This document shows positions 50,344-59,409 of a stretch of DNA of 64,000 nucleotides, in pieces. Each line of letters opens with the position of its first letter. Position 1 is the stretch's first letter. The translations under genes and the position numbers were made by a program. Below the pieces are notes generated by a model. The model ran no database searches. It was not told where the DNA came from and saw only the letters and a program-made list of their open reading frames with translations. Where the stretch lies: positions 1-64,000 of the forward strand of contig JAKAZL010000001.1 of assembly GCA_021815925.1 (NCBI GenBank), in the 5' to 3' direction. The DNA is from Pseudomonadota bacterium (lineage in GTDB: Bacteria; Pseudomonadota; Gammaproteobacteria; Steroidobacterales; Steroidobacteraceae).

Positions 50344-52863
50344 CTAGCGCCGGCTGAACTTGTAGCCGACCTCGACGCCAAGGTAGCGCGGCTCGCCGTA
50401 GAAGCCCCAGACCCACAGCGGATCGACGTTCTGCGCCGATTCCAGGTACTTGCGGTCCGCCAGATTCCGTCCGATGAGCCGCACGGTGATCCGGTCATCC
50501 GGAGTCTTGTAGGTCACGGAAGCATCGAGCAGCGCGCGCGCCTGGGCATAGGTCTGAGTGAACGGCTCATACGGCAGAGCGAGCGAGTACGTGTCCAGGT
50601 TCTTCGACACGTAGTTCTCCGACACATCGACGTTCAGGCTGCCCAGCGAGTCGCGCATCGGCACGCTGTAGTTCAGGTCCGCCGTGGCGGTCCATTCCGG
50701 GCAGCGATCGACCGGCAGATGGCTCAGGTTGACGATCGTGCTGCCGACGCCGCTGGAGAAGCTCGTGTAGCCGCAGTGCTGGTAGCTGATCGGAATGTGC
50801 AGGATCAGGTTCTCCGTCAGCAACGCGGTGAGCTCGTTCTCGATGCCGTACGCCTTCATCGAGGCGGCATTGCGGAACAGCGTCTCCTCGCCGGGCTGAC
50901 CGTTGAGATTGGTGATCGGCACGACCACCTGGCGGATCACGTTGGAGTACCTGACGTAGAACGCCGCCTCGTTGAGGCGTACCCGGTGATCGAACAGCTC
51001 GCTCTTCATGCCGATTTCGAACGAGTCGGCCTTCTCCGGGTTGGTGGGCGTCCGTTCTGCCGGCGTGATCGGATTGCCGCTCGTGCCGACCTGGTCGTTA
51101 TAGCCGCCGGCCTGGAAGCCGTGCGAATACGTACCGTAGACGAACAGGTTGCGCGAGAATTTATGCGACAGAGAGACGTCGTAGGTCGGCTCGGTCCAGG
51201 TGTGGCTGTCGGTCACCACGCCGAACGGATAGGCGGCGAAATTGCCCGCATTCATGAGGTTGCCGAGCTGCTGCCAGGTGAAGCCCGGCGTGAACTGGCC
51301 GGTCGGGGAGGGCAGCTGCTGGACGAACACCTGCTGCCGGCCGATCCAGTCCTTGGTGATGTGCGAGTAGCGCGCGCCGACGGTCAACGTAGTCTTCGGA
51401 GTGAAGCGCCAGTTGCCCTGGGCGTAGACTGCCGAGGACTTCTCCGACTGCGCGTTGCACAGGACCTGCGGGTTGTTGTTGTAGCCGCCGGGTTGGGCCC
51501 CCGGAGGGGTCGGCACGCCAAACAGATCGTAGATGCCGAGGATCTGCGCCACGCAGAAGGCATCGTGATCGTTGTAGTAGAACAGGCCGGCGACGTAGTT
51601 CAGCGGGCCCATCTGCTTCGAGGCGAAGCGCACCTCTTCCTGCCACGTCCGACGGTCATCCGAGCGGTTCGCATCGAACACCGACAGTGGCCCGACCACG
51701 CCGGTGTAGTTCGACGGCAGGCTCGTGTTCTGGGTCCGGTAGCCCTGGACCCAGGTGACTGTGCCCGGCTCGAGGTAGAACTCCGTGTTGAGGTGATAGC
51801 CCTCTGCGGTGACGTGCTGGCCCGACTGCGTGTCGATGAGATAGCCATTGCGGTTGGTCAGGCCGGCCTGGTAGAGAGGATTACCGGTGAAGTGCCCGGG
51901 TAGCCCCAGCTGCGCAAACACGAAGTACGGAACGTTCGTGCCCGGCGTGACATTGCTCGGCGTGAGATTGACCGCCGCCGGGCTGGCCGACACGTCGTTC
52001 AGGCCCTCGTACTCGAACTCCGTGCGCATGAGGGACGAGGGCACCCACAGCAGCTTCGCCCGGTACGTGTAGACGTCGGTCCCGCCCACGCGCTTGCCGT
52101 TGCCGGTGTAGGTCACGCCATTGATGGTGTCGCTGGCGCCGTTGTGCATCCAGCCCTGCTCGCGGTCGCGGCTGGCAACCAGGCGCAGTGCCAGGTGGTG
52201 GCTGATCAACGGTATGTTGAGCGCGCCCTGCAGGATGGTCGTGTTGTAGCTGCCGGTCTGCCCCTGCACGTCAACGCTCGTCTTATCGAGCACGGGTGCC
52301 TTGGTGCGCACGACGACTGCGCCGCCGATGGTGTTAGCGCCGAACAGCGTTCCCTGCGGCCCGCGCAGAACCTGGATCGACTGCACGTCGAACGGATCGA
52401 GCAGCTGGGTTTCCGTGCTCGGCATCACGAAGCCGTCGAGCAGCACCGCGACCGGCGGCGAGTTGTAGACGATGATCGAGGTGTTGCCGACGCCGCGCAT
52501 GGCGAAGGATGCGGCATTGAAGCCGTTGATCTTGTTCACCGAGAAATTCGGCACGAGCTGTGCCAGATCGGCGATCGTGCGCGGCGCCATCGCCTGGATC
52601 GCGTGCGAGTCGATCGCCGTGACGGCGACCGGCGTGGTCTGCAGGTTCGTGCGCCGCCGCTCGGCGGTGACGGTGATTTCCCGCAGCTGCAGCGCGGCCT
52701 GCGGCGCATCGCCGCTCGCCGCCGCGGCCGCGGCCGTCTTGCCGGCGGCCGCTGCGGCCTGGCTTTGCGCGGGCAGAAGCGCAGCCATGGCGGCCGCGGT
52801 GAGCAAATAGTGGACAGTGTGGCGGACGCGGCCATGCCGCGCGTCGTGCCTGATCGTTCTCAT
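50344..52863 (-). CDS. TonB-dependent outer-membrane receptor
   Basis: An 839-residue protein with a signal peptide (YLLTAAAMAALLPAQSQA). The plug domain has EITVTAERRRTNLQTTPVAVTAI and RGPQGTLFGANTIGGAVVVRTKAP, and a 22-strand barrel ends in YKFSRR with terminal aromatics (LGVEVGYKFSRR). Proteins of this type import large or hydrophobic substrates. Its place in the cluster suggests uptake of the pathway substrate. TetR-type site G lies about 110 bp upstream of its start. ATG 52863 is preferred to 52881. Confidence 0.92.
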   Translation of the reverse strand: MRTIRHDARHGRVRHTVHYLLTAAAMAALLPAQSQAAAAAGKTAAAAAASGDAPQAALQLREITVTAERRRTNLQTTPVAVTAIDSHAIQAMAPRTIADLAQLVPNFSVNKINGFNAASFAMRGVGNTSIIVYNSPPVAVLLDGFVMPSTETQLLDPFDVQSIQVLRGPQGTLFGANTIGGAVVVRTKAPVLDKTSVDVQGQTGSYNTTILQGALNIPLISHHLALRLVASRDREQGWMHNGASDTINGVTYTGNGKRVGGTDVYTYRAKLLWVPSSLMRTEFEYEGLNDVSASPAAVNLTPSNVTPGTNVPYFVFAQLGLPGHFTGNPLYQAGLTNRNGYLIDTQSGQHVTAEGYHLNTEFYLEPGTVTWVQGYRTQNTSLPSNYTGVVGPLSVFDANRSDDRRTWQEEVRFASKQMGPLNYVAGLFYYNDHDAFCVAQILGIYDLFGVPTPPGAQPGGYNNNPQVLCNAQSEKSSAVYAQGNWRFTPKTTLTVGARYSHITKDWIGRQQVFVQQLPSPTGQFTPGFTWQQLGNLMNAGNFAAYPFGVVTDSHTWTEPTYDVSLSHKFSRNLFVYGTYSHGFQAGGYNDQVGTSGNPITPAERTPTNPEKADSFEIGMKSELFDHRVRLNEAAFYVRYSNVIRQVVVPITNLNGQPGEETLFRNAASMKAYGIENELTALLTENLILHIPISYQHCGYTSFSSGVGSTIVNLSHLPVDRCPEWTATADLNYSVPMRDSLGSLNVDVSENYVSKNLDTYSLALPYEPFTQTYAQARALLDASVTYKTPDDRITVRLIGRNLADRKYLESAQNVDPLWVWGFYGEPRYLGVEVGYKFSRR

Positions 52864-52969
52864 ACGCGTCGAACCCCCCAAATGGAACGCCGTGCATCAG
52901 TTACCTGCACCGTCTTGATTGCGACGGCACATCAGAGGCGCGAAGCTACGCGCGCCGGAGACAAAAAAC

Positions 52970-52983
52970 AAGCAGTCCGGTTT
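52970..52983 (-). promoter_or_regulatory. TetR-type operator G (TonB receptor side)
   Basis: AAGCA-GTCC-GGTTT, the most degenerate copy, nearly matching copy F (AATCA-GTCC-GGTTT). It is upstream of the minus-strand TonB gene. The remaining intergenic DNA to 53179 holds site E; I see no gene. Confidence 0.5.
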
Positions 52984-53093
52984 TTTTTGCGTCCGTCGGA
53001 GCCGGATACCGGGATGAAGCGCTCCGTCGATGGGGGACGCAGAGGGTCGGTGGGATGCCTAATTCATCCGCTTTCGGTGCTTCTAAAAAAAAC

Positions 53094-53133
53094 AGTCACG
53101 CCTGTTTCTTATTCTCCCGCGGGTGCCTATAAT
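53094..53133 (+). promoter_or_regulatory. TetR-type operator E with TATAAT promoter
   Basis: AGTCA-CGCC-TGTTT (53094-53107) is followed 34 bp later by TATAAT (53128-53133), the same spacing as at site B. TTTCTT near 53105 is a weak -35. This promoter starts the Rieske-2 operon, which also excludes the upstream track start at 53123. Confidence 0.75.
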
Positions 53134-53179
53134 CACTGGGGCGCTGCCCGGGTCCGGGCGGCAGCTCGAAGGGGGGTCC

Positions 53180-54391
53180 GTGGACGCGGCAACCGTAAAG
53201 CGATTTCTGGATGGCATGAAATACGAGGCGGAGCGTGCCGCCCCGCCGGATGGCTTTCCGCGCCTGCCGGACATTCCGGCCGGACGGTACGTGGACCCCG
53301 CGTTTCTCGCGCTCGAGCGCGAGTTTCTCTGGCGACGCAGCTGGCTGTACGCCTGTCACATCGATGAGCTGCCGCAGGCCGGTTCCTTCCTGCTGTCGCG
53401 CAAGAGTGGCGCGCCGATCGTAATCGTGCGCGGCAAGGACGACGTCGTGCGTGCCTTCTACAACACCTGCCAGCACCGTGGTGCTCCGGTGGTCAAGGGC
53501 GAGAAGGGCTGTGTCCCGGGTTTCGTCTGCGGCTATCACGGCTGGACGTACGCGCTCGACGGCAGCCTGATCAATCTGCGCGACAAGCGCGATTTCGTCG
53601 GCCTCGATCCGTGTGCCCGCGGCCTGAAGGCGGTCCGCTGCGAGCGGTTCTACAATTGGGTCTTCATCAACGAAGATCCGAACGCCGAGCCGCTCGAGCA
53701 GCACTTTGCGCCGTTCGTGGAGTACTTCCAGCAGTTCCAGCCGCTCGAGTGGCGGCTGGTGTCACAGCAGAGCTTCGACGTGAAATGCAACGTCAAGGTG
53801 CTGCTCGACGCGTTTCTGGAGGTCTACCACCTCAAATCGATTCATCAGAACACGGTGGACCGGTTTCTCGATCACCGCGGCACCTCGATTGCGCTGTATC
53901 GCCGCGGACACTCGCTCATGGTCACGCCGAACCGCCGTCCGGACTGGGTCGATCCCGGTACGCGCGGCATGCGGCGCATCGAAACCGCCACAGTCATCTC
54001 GACAAACAACAATCCGTCGTTCAATTTCTATCCGAATCTGGTGGTTCCGGTCGATCCGACCGGCTGTCCGTTCCTGCTGTTCTGGCCGACCTCGGACACG
54101 ACCATGCGGATCGAGTGCCATTGGTTCGCGCCCGACTGGGGCGATGGGCCGCCGCCGGAGCTGTGGAAGGTTCGCATCGCCAACTTCGACCGCATTCTGG
54201 ATGAGGACCTGCAGTTCGCCGCGGCGATCCAGGAGTCCGTCATGTCGCCGGGGTTTCATGGGATTCCCCTGAACTACCAGGAGCGCCGGATCTATCACTG
54301 GCACGCCGAGCTCGATCGGCGCATCGGGACGGAGCGCGTGCCGGAGGCGCTGCGCGTTCCGCCGGTGCTCGATCCGCTGTTCGAGAATTGA
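53180..54391 (+). CDS. Rieske non-heme iron oxygenase, alpha subunit (2)
   Basis: A 403-residue protein with a GTG start, GGGGGG ahead. Rieske ligands are Cys97, His99, Cys117 and His120 (CQHRG; CGYHGW). The catalytic site is DAFLEVYHLKSIH: Asp210, His217, His222. Compared with the other two alpha subunits it is shorter and more distant. It is first in an operon with the HMG-CoA-synthase-like and thiolase genes (stop 54391, next ATG 54399). Confidence 0.92.
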   Translation: MDAATVKRFLDGMKYEAERAAPPDGFPRLPDIPAGRYVDPAFLALEREFLWRRSWLYACHIDELPQAGSFLLSRKSGAPIVIVRGKDDVVRAFYNTCQHRGAPVVKGEKGCVPGFVCGYHGWTYALDGSLINLRDKRDFVGLDPCARGLKAVRCERFYNWVFINEDPNAEPLEQHFAPFVEYFQQFQPLEWRLVSQQSFDVKCNVKVLLDAFLEVYHLKSIHQNTVDRFLDHRGTSIALYRRGHSLMVTPNRRPDWVDPGTRGMRRIETATVISTNNNPSFNFYPNLVVPVDPTGCPFLLFWPTSDTTMRIECHWFAPDWGDGPPPELWKVRIANFDRILDEDLQFAAAIQESVMSPGFHGIPLNYQERRIYHWHAELDRRIGTERVPEALRVPPVLDPLFEN

Positions 54392-54398
54392 TCGGCCG

Positions 54399-55862
54399 AT
54401 GCGCGCGCTGACGAACATCGTCTCCTGCGGCATTTACGCCCCGGCGCTGCGGCTCGAGCGCGAGCGCATCGCGCAGGCACTGCAGTGGCTCGGACCGCCG
54501 GGCGCCGCGCCGCTGCGCGGGTCCCGCGCGGTATGCAACTGGGACGAGGATGCGCTGACGATGGCGGTTGAGGCGGCACGGCGCTGCCTGAACAGCGCGG
54601 CGGGGTCGGTAGGGACTCCGGCTGCCGTGACGCTTGCCTCGACGACCTTGCCGTTCGCTGATCGCAGCAACGCCACGGTCGTCGCCGGCGCTCTGGATCT
54701 GCCGGAGACGGTCCGCACGAGCGATTGCGGCGGGAGCCTGCGGGCCGCGACGTCCGCGCTTGCCGCCCTGGCGCGGCGGGACGAGACGGGCGCGGCGCTG
54801 CTCATTGCAAGCGATGCGCGCCTGGCGCGACCCGGCAGCCCCCAGGAGCTGCAGTTTGGGGCCGCAGCCGCGGCGCTGCTGGTGGCGCGCGATCCGCAGG
54901 CGGCCGGCATCGTACCGTGTGCGACGATCATCGCCGCCGAGTGCCTCTCGGCGGACTTCGTCGATCACTACCGCATGAGCGATGAGCGCTTCGACTATGC
55001 GCTCGAGGAGCGGTGGGTCCGCGACGAGGGCGTCATGAAGCTCGTCGTGGCCGCGATCGGGCGCGCGCTCGCAGCCGCCGGTCTCGGTGCGGAGCAGATC
55101 GACCACCTGGTGATGCACGGACCGGCCGGTGTGACCCGGCGGGTGGCCCAGGCGGCGGGTCTCGCGAACGCACACCTGCAGGACGACCTGCGTGAGAACT
55201 GCGGCGACACGGGCGCCGCGCACCCGCTGCTGATGCTCACCGCCGGCCTCGAGACGGCCCGTCCCGGGCAGAGGATCGTGCTCATCGGATTTGGACAGGG
55301 CGTCGATGTGCTGGTGCTCATCGCCGCCGAAGGCGCCGGTACAGCGGCGCGGCCGACGGTCGCCGAGGCGCTTGGGCAATCGAAGCCGGAACCCTACTAC
55401 ACCCGCTACCTGGCCCACAGTGGGCTGCTCGAGCCGCACTTCGGCATGCGTGCCGAGCGGGACAACCGCACCGCCCACACCGTGGCCTGGCGAAAGCGCC
55501 GGCAGACGACGGCTTTCGTGGGAGGGCGCTGCCGTTCGTGCGGCACCGTGCAGTTCCCCAAGAGCCGCGTCTGCGTCAACCCCGAGTGCCGGAACCAGGA
55601 CTCGCAGCAGGACCATCGGCTGGCCGACACTCTGGGGCGGGTCAAGTCCTTTACCGAGGACTGGCAGGCCTACTCGCCACGGCCGCCCTACGTGTACGGC
55701 AACGTCGAGCTCGAGGCGGGGGGTAACCTGCTGATGGAGTTCGCCGATCTCGATCCCGGCGAGCTGCGGGTCGGCGATGCGGTGAGCTTCGTGTTTCGCG
55801 TCAAGGACTTCGATCGGATGCGTGCCTATCGGCGCTATTTCTGGAAGGCAAAGAAGGTCTGA
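54399..55862 (+). CDS. HMG-CoA-synthase-like thiolase-fold protein fused to DUF35 OB-fold
   Basis: A 487-residue fusion. Residues 1-340 have the thiolase/KAS III/HMG-CoA synthase fold (RTSDCGGSLRAATSAL with the nucleophile-position Cys; LVMHGPAGVTRRVAQ; NCGDTGAAHPLLML). Residues about 370-480 are the DUF35 module: zinc ribbon CRSCGTVQFPKSRVCVNPEC, then an OB-fold (GRVKSFTEDWQAYSPRPPYVYGNVEL). In archaeal and other systems HMGCS, DUF35 and thiolase form one complex; here two are fused and the thiolase follows. Likely role: C-C bond forming or cleaving on a CoA ester. Confidence 0.87.
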   Translation: MRALTNIVSCGIYAPALRLERERIAQALQWLGPPGAAPLRGSRAVCNWDEDALTMAVEAARRCLNSAAGSVGTPAAVTLASTTLPFADRSNATVVAGALDLPETVRTSDCGGSLRAATSALAALARRDETGAALLIASDARLARPGSPQELQFGAAAAALLVARDPQAAGIVPCATIIAAECLSADFVDHYRMSDERFDYALEERWVRDEGVMKLVVAAIGRALAAAGLGAEQIDHLVMHGPAGVTRRVAQAAGLANAHLQDDLRENCGDTGAAHPLLMLTAGLETARPGQRIVLIGFGQGVDVLVLIAAEGAGTAARPTVAEALGQSKPEPYYTRYLAHSGLLEPHFGMRAERDNRTAHTVAWRKRRQTTAFVGGRCRSCGTVQFPKSRVCVNPECRNQDSQQDHRLADTLGRVKSFTEDWQAYSPRPPYVYGNVELEAGGNLLMEFADLDPGELRVGDAVSFVFRVKDFDRMRAYRRYFWKAKKV

Positions 55863-55870
55863 GCGTCACT

Positions 55871-57070
55871 ATGGCGGACGGCATCCGAAACAAGGTCGCG
55901 ATCATCGGTATGGGCTGCTCGCGCTTCGGCGAGCGCTGGGACTGCGGGCCGGACGACCTGATGCTCGAAGCATTCGCCGAGGCGAGCGCGGACGCGGGCG
56001 TGGAGCGCGATCGCATCGAGGCGGCCTGGCTCGGAATCTTCTTCGACGAGCAGAGCACGGGGAAGTCCTCGCTGCCGCTGGCGATGGGTCTGCGCATGCC
56101 GAATATCCCGGTGACCCGCGTGGAGAATCTCTGCGCCACGGGCACCGAGGCGCTGCGCGGCGCCGTCCATGCGGTCGCGGCGGGGGCCTGCGACATCGCG
56201 CTCGCCATGGGTGTGGAGAAGCTCAAGGACACCGGCTATGCGGGACTGCCGGAGCGCACCAAGGGAACCTTCGAGGACCTGTACCTGCCCTCGAGCACCG
56301 CGCCCGGCGCGTTCGCGCAGCTCGCCAGCGCCTATGCGGCCCGCCACGGATACTCCATGGCGGAGCTGCGCCGGGCCATGGCGCACATCTCCTGCAAGAG
56401 CCACGACAATGGCGCCCGCAATCCCAAGGCGCACCTGCGCAATCGCATCACCGTCGAGCAGGTGCTCGGTGCCCCGATGGTCTCCTCGCCGCTCGGCGTG
56501 CTCGATTGCTGCGGCGTGAGCGACGGGGCCGCCTGCGCGATCGTGACCACACCCGAGGTCGCCCGCTCGCTGGGCAAGCGCGATTTCGTCACGGTCCAGG
56601 CGCTGCAGCTTGCGACCAGCAACGGGGTCGAGATGGGCCATCGCTCGTGGGATGGCAGTCACACGCTCACGACGCGAATCGCCGCAGCGCGCGCGTACCG
56701 GGAGGCGGGCATCACTCGGCCGCGCGAGCAGATCGATCTGATCGAAGTGCATGACTGCTTTTCGATCACGGAGCTCGTGCTCATGGAGGATCTGGGGTTC
56801 TCGGACGAAGGCCGCGCGCCGCACGATGTGCTCGCCGGCCGCTACGATCGCGACGGTGCGATTCCCTGTCAGGTTGACGGTGGCCTGAAATGTTTCGGTC
56901 ATCCGATCGGCGCGACGGGTCTGCGCATGGCCTACGAGATCTATCTGCAGCTGCTTGGCCGTGCCGGGCAGCGTCAGCTGGATGCACCGGCGGTCGGCTT
57001 GACCCACAACCTCGGCGGCATTCCGAACCGCAACGTTGCCAGTATCGCGATCTTTGGATTGGGGACATGA
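55871..57070 (+). CDS. Thiolase family protein (SCP2/acetyl-CoA acetyltransferase type)
   Basis: A 399-residue protein. The nucleophile region is NLCATGTEALRGA, then EVHDCFSITEL and GGLKCFGHPIGATGLRMAYEIYLQL, giving Cys/His/GHP thiolase elements. It has the SCP2-thiolase length and is the expected partner of the DUF35 protein (8-bp gap). It should cleave a 3-oxoacyl-CoA or act as a retro-aldolase partner as in steroid side-chain removal. It retains the Cys, so thiolytic activity is plausible. Confidence 0.9.
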   Translation: MADGIRNKVAIIGMGCSRFGERWDCGPDDLMLEAFAEASADAGVERDRIEAAWLGIFFDEQSTGKSSLPLAMGLRMPNIPVTRVENLCATGTEALRGAVHAVAAGACDIALAMGVEKLKDTGYAGLPERTKGTFEDLYLPSSTAPGAFAQLASAYAARHGYSMAELRRAMAHISCKSHDNGARNPKAHLRNRITVEQVLGAPMVSSPLGVLDCCGVSDGAACAIVTTPEVARSLGKRDFVTVQALQLATSNGVEMGHRSWDGSHTLTTRIAAARAYREAGITRPREQIDLIEVHDCFSITELVLMEDLGFSDEGRAPHDVLAGRYDRDGAIPCQVDGGLKCFGHPIGATGLRMAYEIYLQLLGRAGQRQLDAPAVGLTHNLGGIPNRNVASIAIFGLGT

Positions 57071-57107
57071 TGTCTGAACGTGCAGGCGCAGAATGAAAGC
57101 ATCACCA

Positions 57108-57998
57108 ATGTCATCACCAAGTCGAGCCGACGCGTCCCCTGAACCGTGGGGTTTGTCCGATGAGGCCCTCGCGACACACGCGCTCGTGTACCGCGACGGG
57201 CTGCTCGATGGGCAGACCGTGCTCATCTCGGGAGGCGGCAGCGGGATCGGGCGCGCCATTGCCTACGTATGCGCCCGGCTTGGCGCCAACGTCGTGATCT
57301 GCGGCCGTCGCCAGGAGAAGCTGCAGGAGACGATCGACGGCATCCGCCGCCACCTGGATCGCGACGTGCTCGGGGTCCCGATGACCATTCGCGATCCGGA
57401 GGCCGTCGGCCGGCTCATGGATCAGATCTACACGCGCTTCGACCGCCTGGACACCCTGGTCAATAACGGCGGCGGGCAGTTTCCGCAGGCCGCGATCGAT
57501 TTCAGCGTGAAGGGCTGGATGGCCGTCGTCGACACGAACCTGAACGGCACGTGGTACATGATGCAGGCCGCAGCGCAGCGCTGGGCCGGTCGCCAGCAGT
57601 CCGGGAACATCGTCAACATCGTGGCGAACGTCTGGCGCGGCATGCCGCAGGTGGCACATACCTGCGCCGCGCGCGCCGGGGTGATCTACCTGTCGAAGAC
57701 GCTCTCGACCGAGTGGGCGCCGCTGCACATCCGGGTCAACTGCGTCTCTCCGGGTTCGATCAATACCGAGGGACTGAACGTTTACGAGCGCCCGGCGGCG
57801 GAGACGTTCCGGTACTCCAATCCGATGCACGAGCTCGGCGATCCCGTGGATGTCGCCCAGGCGGTGGTGTATCTGGCGACGCCCGCGGCGAAGTTCATCA
57901 CCGGCGAGGTGATGGTCATCGACGGCGGGAACAACCAGATGGGCGAGGTATGGCCCGGGGGCATGCCCGATTACTTCAGTGTACCGCAAGCGCGGTGA
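57108..57998 (+). CDS. SDR, 2,4-dienoyl-CoA reductase-like
   Basis: A 296-residue protein: ISGGGSGIGRAIAYVCARLGANVVICGRRQEKL (Rossmann start with G-G-G-S-G-I-G) and NNGGGQFPQAAIDFSVKGWMAVVDTNLNGTWYM. The active-site region AHTCAARAGVIYLSKTL lacks the SDR Tyr, as in dienoyl-CoA reductases and related enoyl reductases. NADPH-dependent reduction of a dienoyl- or enoyl-CoA is the likely role. ATG 57093 is another in-frame start. Confidence 0.85.
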   Translation: MSSPSRADASPEPWGLSDEALATHALVYRDGLLDGQTVLISGGGSGIGRAIAYVCARLGANVVICGRRQEKLQETIDGIRRHLDRDVLGVPMTIRDPEAVGRLMDQIYTRFDRLDTLVNNGGGQFPQAAIDFSVKGWMAVVDTNLNGTWYMMQAAAQRWAGRQQSGNIVNIVANVWRGMPQVAHTCAARAGVIYLSKTLSTEWAPLHIRVNCVSPGSINTEGLNVYERPAAETFRYSNPMHELGDPVDVAQAVVYLATPAAKFITGEVMVIDGGNNQMGEVWPGGMPDYFSVPQAR

Positions 57999-58022
57999 CC
58001 GTCTGACTGAGGAGTGCGAGCA

Positions 58023-59384
58023 ATGGCTGTGAATTACAAGGTCGAATGGCCGATGAGTCTCGGGGCGCCCTCGGACTCCCTCGAAGCCAAGCAACCGCCA
58101 GTCGACGATGGACTCGACGTGCCCGATCCGTCGCGCTACTACACGCGCGAGTTCATGGATCTGGAAGCGCGCCAGCTGTGGCCGCGAGTCTGGCTGCTCG
58201 CCGGAGTCACCAGCGATATCCCCGAGGATGGGGACTACGTCGTGTTCGAGGTAGGCAGCGAGGAGTTCATCATCGCGCGCCAGAGCGACGGCTCCGTTAA
58301 GGCCTTCTACAACGTCTGCCCGCATCGCGGCAACCGCGTCTGCATGAACGAGCGCGGCAGCGTCGCGCGCTTCACCTGCGCGTTCCACGGCTGGCAGTTC
58401 GGTTGTGATGGGCAGCTGCAGCGCATCACGGATGAGGAGACGTTCAATCCGCGCCTCATCGCGCACCGTCCGGGTCTGACCGAGGTGCGCTGCCAGACGC
58501 ATGCCGGACTGGTGTTCATCAACATGGACGCCAAGGCGCCGCCGCTGCAGGAGTATCTCGGCCTGCCCGCGGGGTATCTCGAGAACTACGAGATCGACCG
58601 GATGCACGTGGTGCATCACGTGCGCAGCGCGTGGCACGCGAACTGGAAGACCGGTGTCGACGCGTTCTACGAGACGTATCACTTGCCTTGGGTCCACCCG
58701 CAGACGCAGGGCGTGATGGAGGATTTCAGCCAGTACGATCTGTATCCAAACGGGGCGAGCCGCATGATCGTGCCGATCTGCGTCAAGTCGCACCGGGTCG
58801 GCGATCAGGACAGCGTCGAGCCATATCTGCAGTTCATGCTCAAGGAGGCTGGCATCGACCCGGCATCCTTCCGGGGCAGCGCCCGCGAGGTGCGCGAGGC
58901 CGTTCAGAAGGCCAAGCGCGCGCGCGCCCGTCGCGTGGGACTGACTCATTACGAGCGTTTCACGGATGGACAGCTGACCGACAGCTGGGCGACCGGATTG
59001 TTTCCGAACGTGCAGATGGGCATGCACCCGGAAGGCGTGTTCATCATGCGCTTCCTGCCGCACCCGAGCGATCCGGAGAAGTTCTACTACGACACCATGA
59101 TCCTCTACCGGCATGTCGACGACCCGGACTATACGGTTCCGGCCTGGATGGGTTTGCCCCAGGGAATCGACGTGACGGGTGCCACGCGGCCGAACGTGGT
59201 GCACGTCCCGCTCGGCGAGAAGCCGAATCTCGGCGAGGTGCTCGATCAGGACTCAGAGCTGCTGCCGATCCAGCAGCGGGGCATCCGCTCGCGGGGATTC
59301 CGCGGACCGCTGTGGAGCGAGCAGGAGCAGCGGGTGCGTCACTTCCATCGCGAGCTGGATCGATACATCCGGGGCGAGAAGTAG
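58023..59384 (+). CDS. Rieske non-heme iron oxygenase, alpha subunit (3)
   Basis: A 453-residue protein, GAGGAG before ATG 58023. Rieske ligands are CPHRG (Cys99, His101) and CAFHGW. The catalytic motif DAFYETYHLPWVH gives bridging Asp and two His. It is paralogous to oxygenase 1 (shared EFM-LE-RQLW-RVWLL-G---DIPE-GDY blocks), with similar total length and the same C-terminal RxRHFHxxLDxYIxG ending. Three oxygenases in one cluster suggest successive oxygenation steps. Confidence 0.92.
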   Translation: MAVNYKVEWPMSLGAPSDSLEAKQPPVDDGLDVPDPSRYYTREFMDLEARQLWPRVWLLAGVTSDIPEDGDYVVFEVGSEEFIIARQSDGSVKAFYNVCPHRGNRVCMNERGSVARFTCAFHGWQFGCDGQLQRITDEETFNPRLIAHRPGLTEVRCQTHAGLVFINMDAKAPPLQEYLGLPAGYLENYEIDRMHVVHHVRSAWHANWKTGVDAFYETYHLPWVHPQTQGVMEDFSQYDLYPNGASRMIVPICVKSHRVGDQDSVEPYLQFMLKEAGIDPASFRGSAREVREAVQKAKRARARRVGLTHYERFTDGQLTDSWATGLFPNVQMGMHPEGVFIMRFLPHPSDPEKFYYDTMILYRHVDDPDYTVPAWMGLPQGIDVTGATRPNVVHVPLGEKPNLGEVLDQDSELLPIQQRGIRSRGFRGPLWSEQEQRVRHFHRELDRYIRGEK

Positions 59385-59409
59385 GCGCACGGCGCGGAGC
59401 GGGTGCAGC

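Noticed and set aside
49151-50416. 421-aa ORF opposite the CoA-transferase
   Set aside because: Antisense shadow; the plus-strand frame has full family III CoA-transferase motifs.
57114-59204. 696-aa ORF opposite the SDR and Rieske-3 genes
   Set aside because: It spans two genes on the other strand and has no domain. A second long ORF at 61340-63514 opposite the FadB-like gene is rejected for the same reason.
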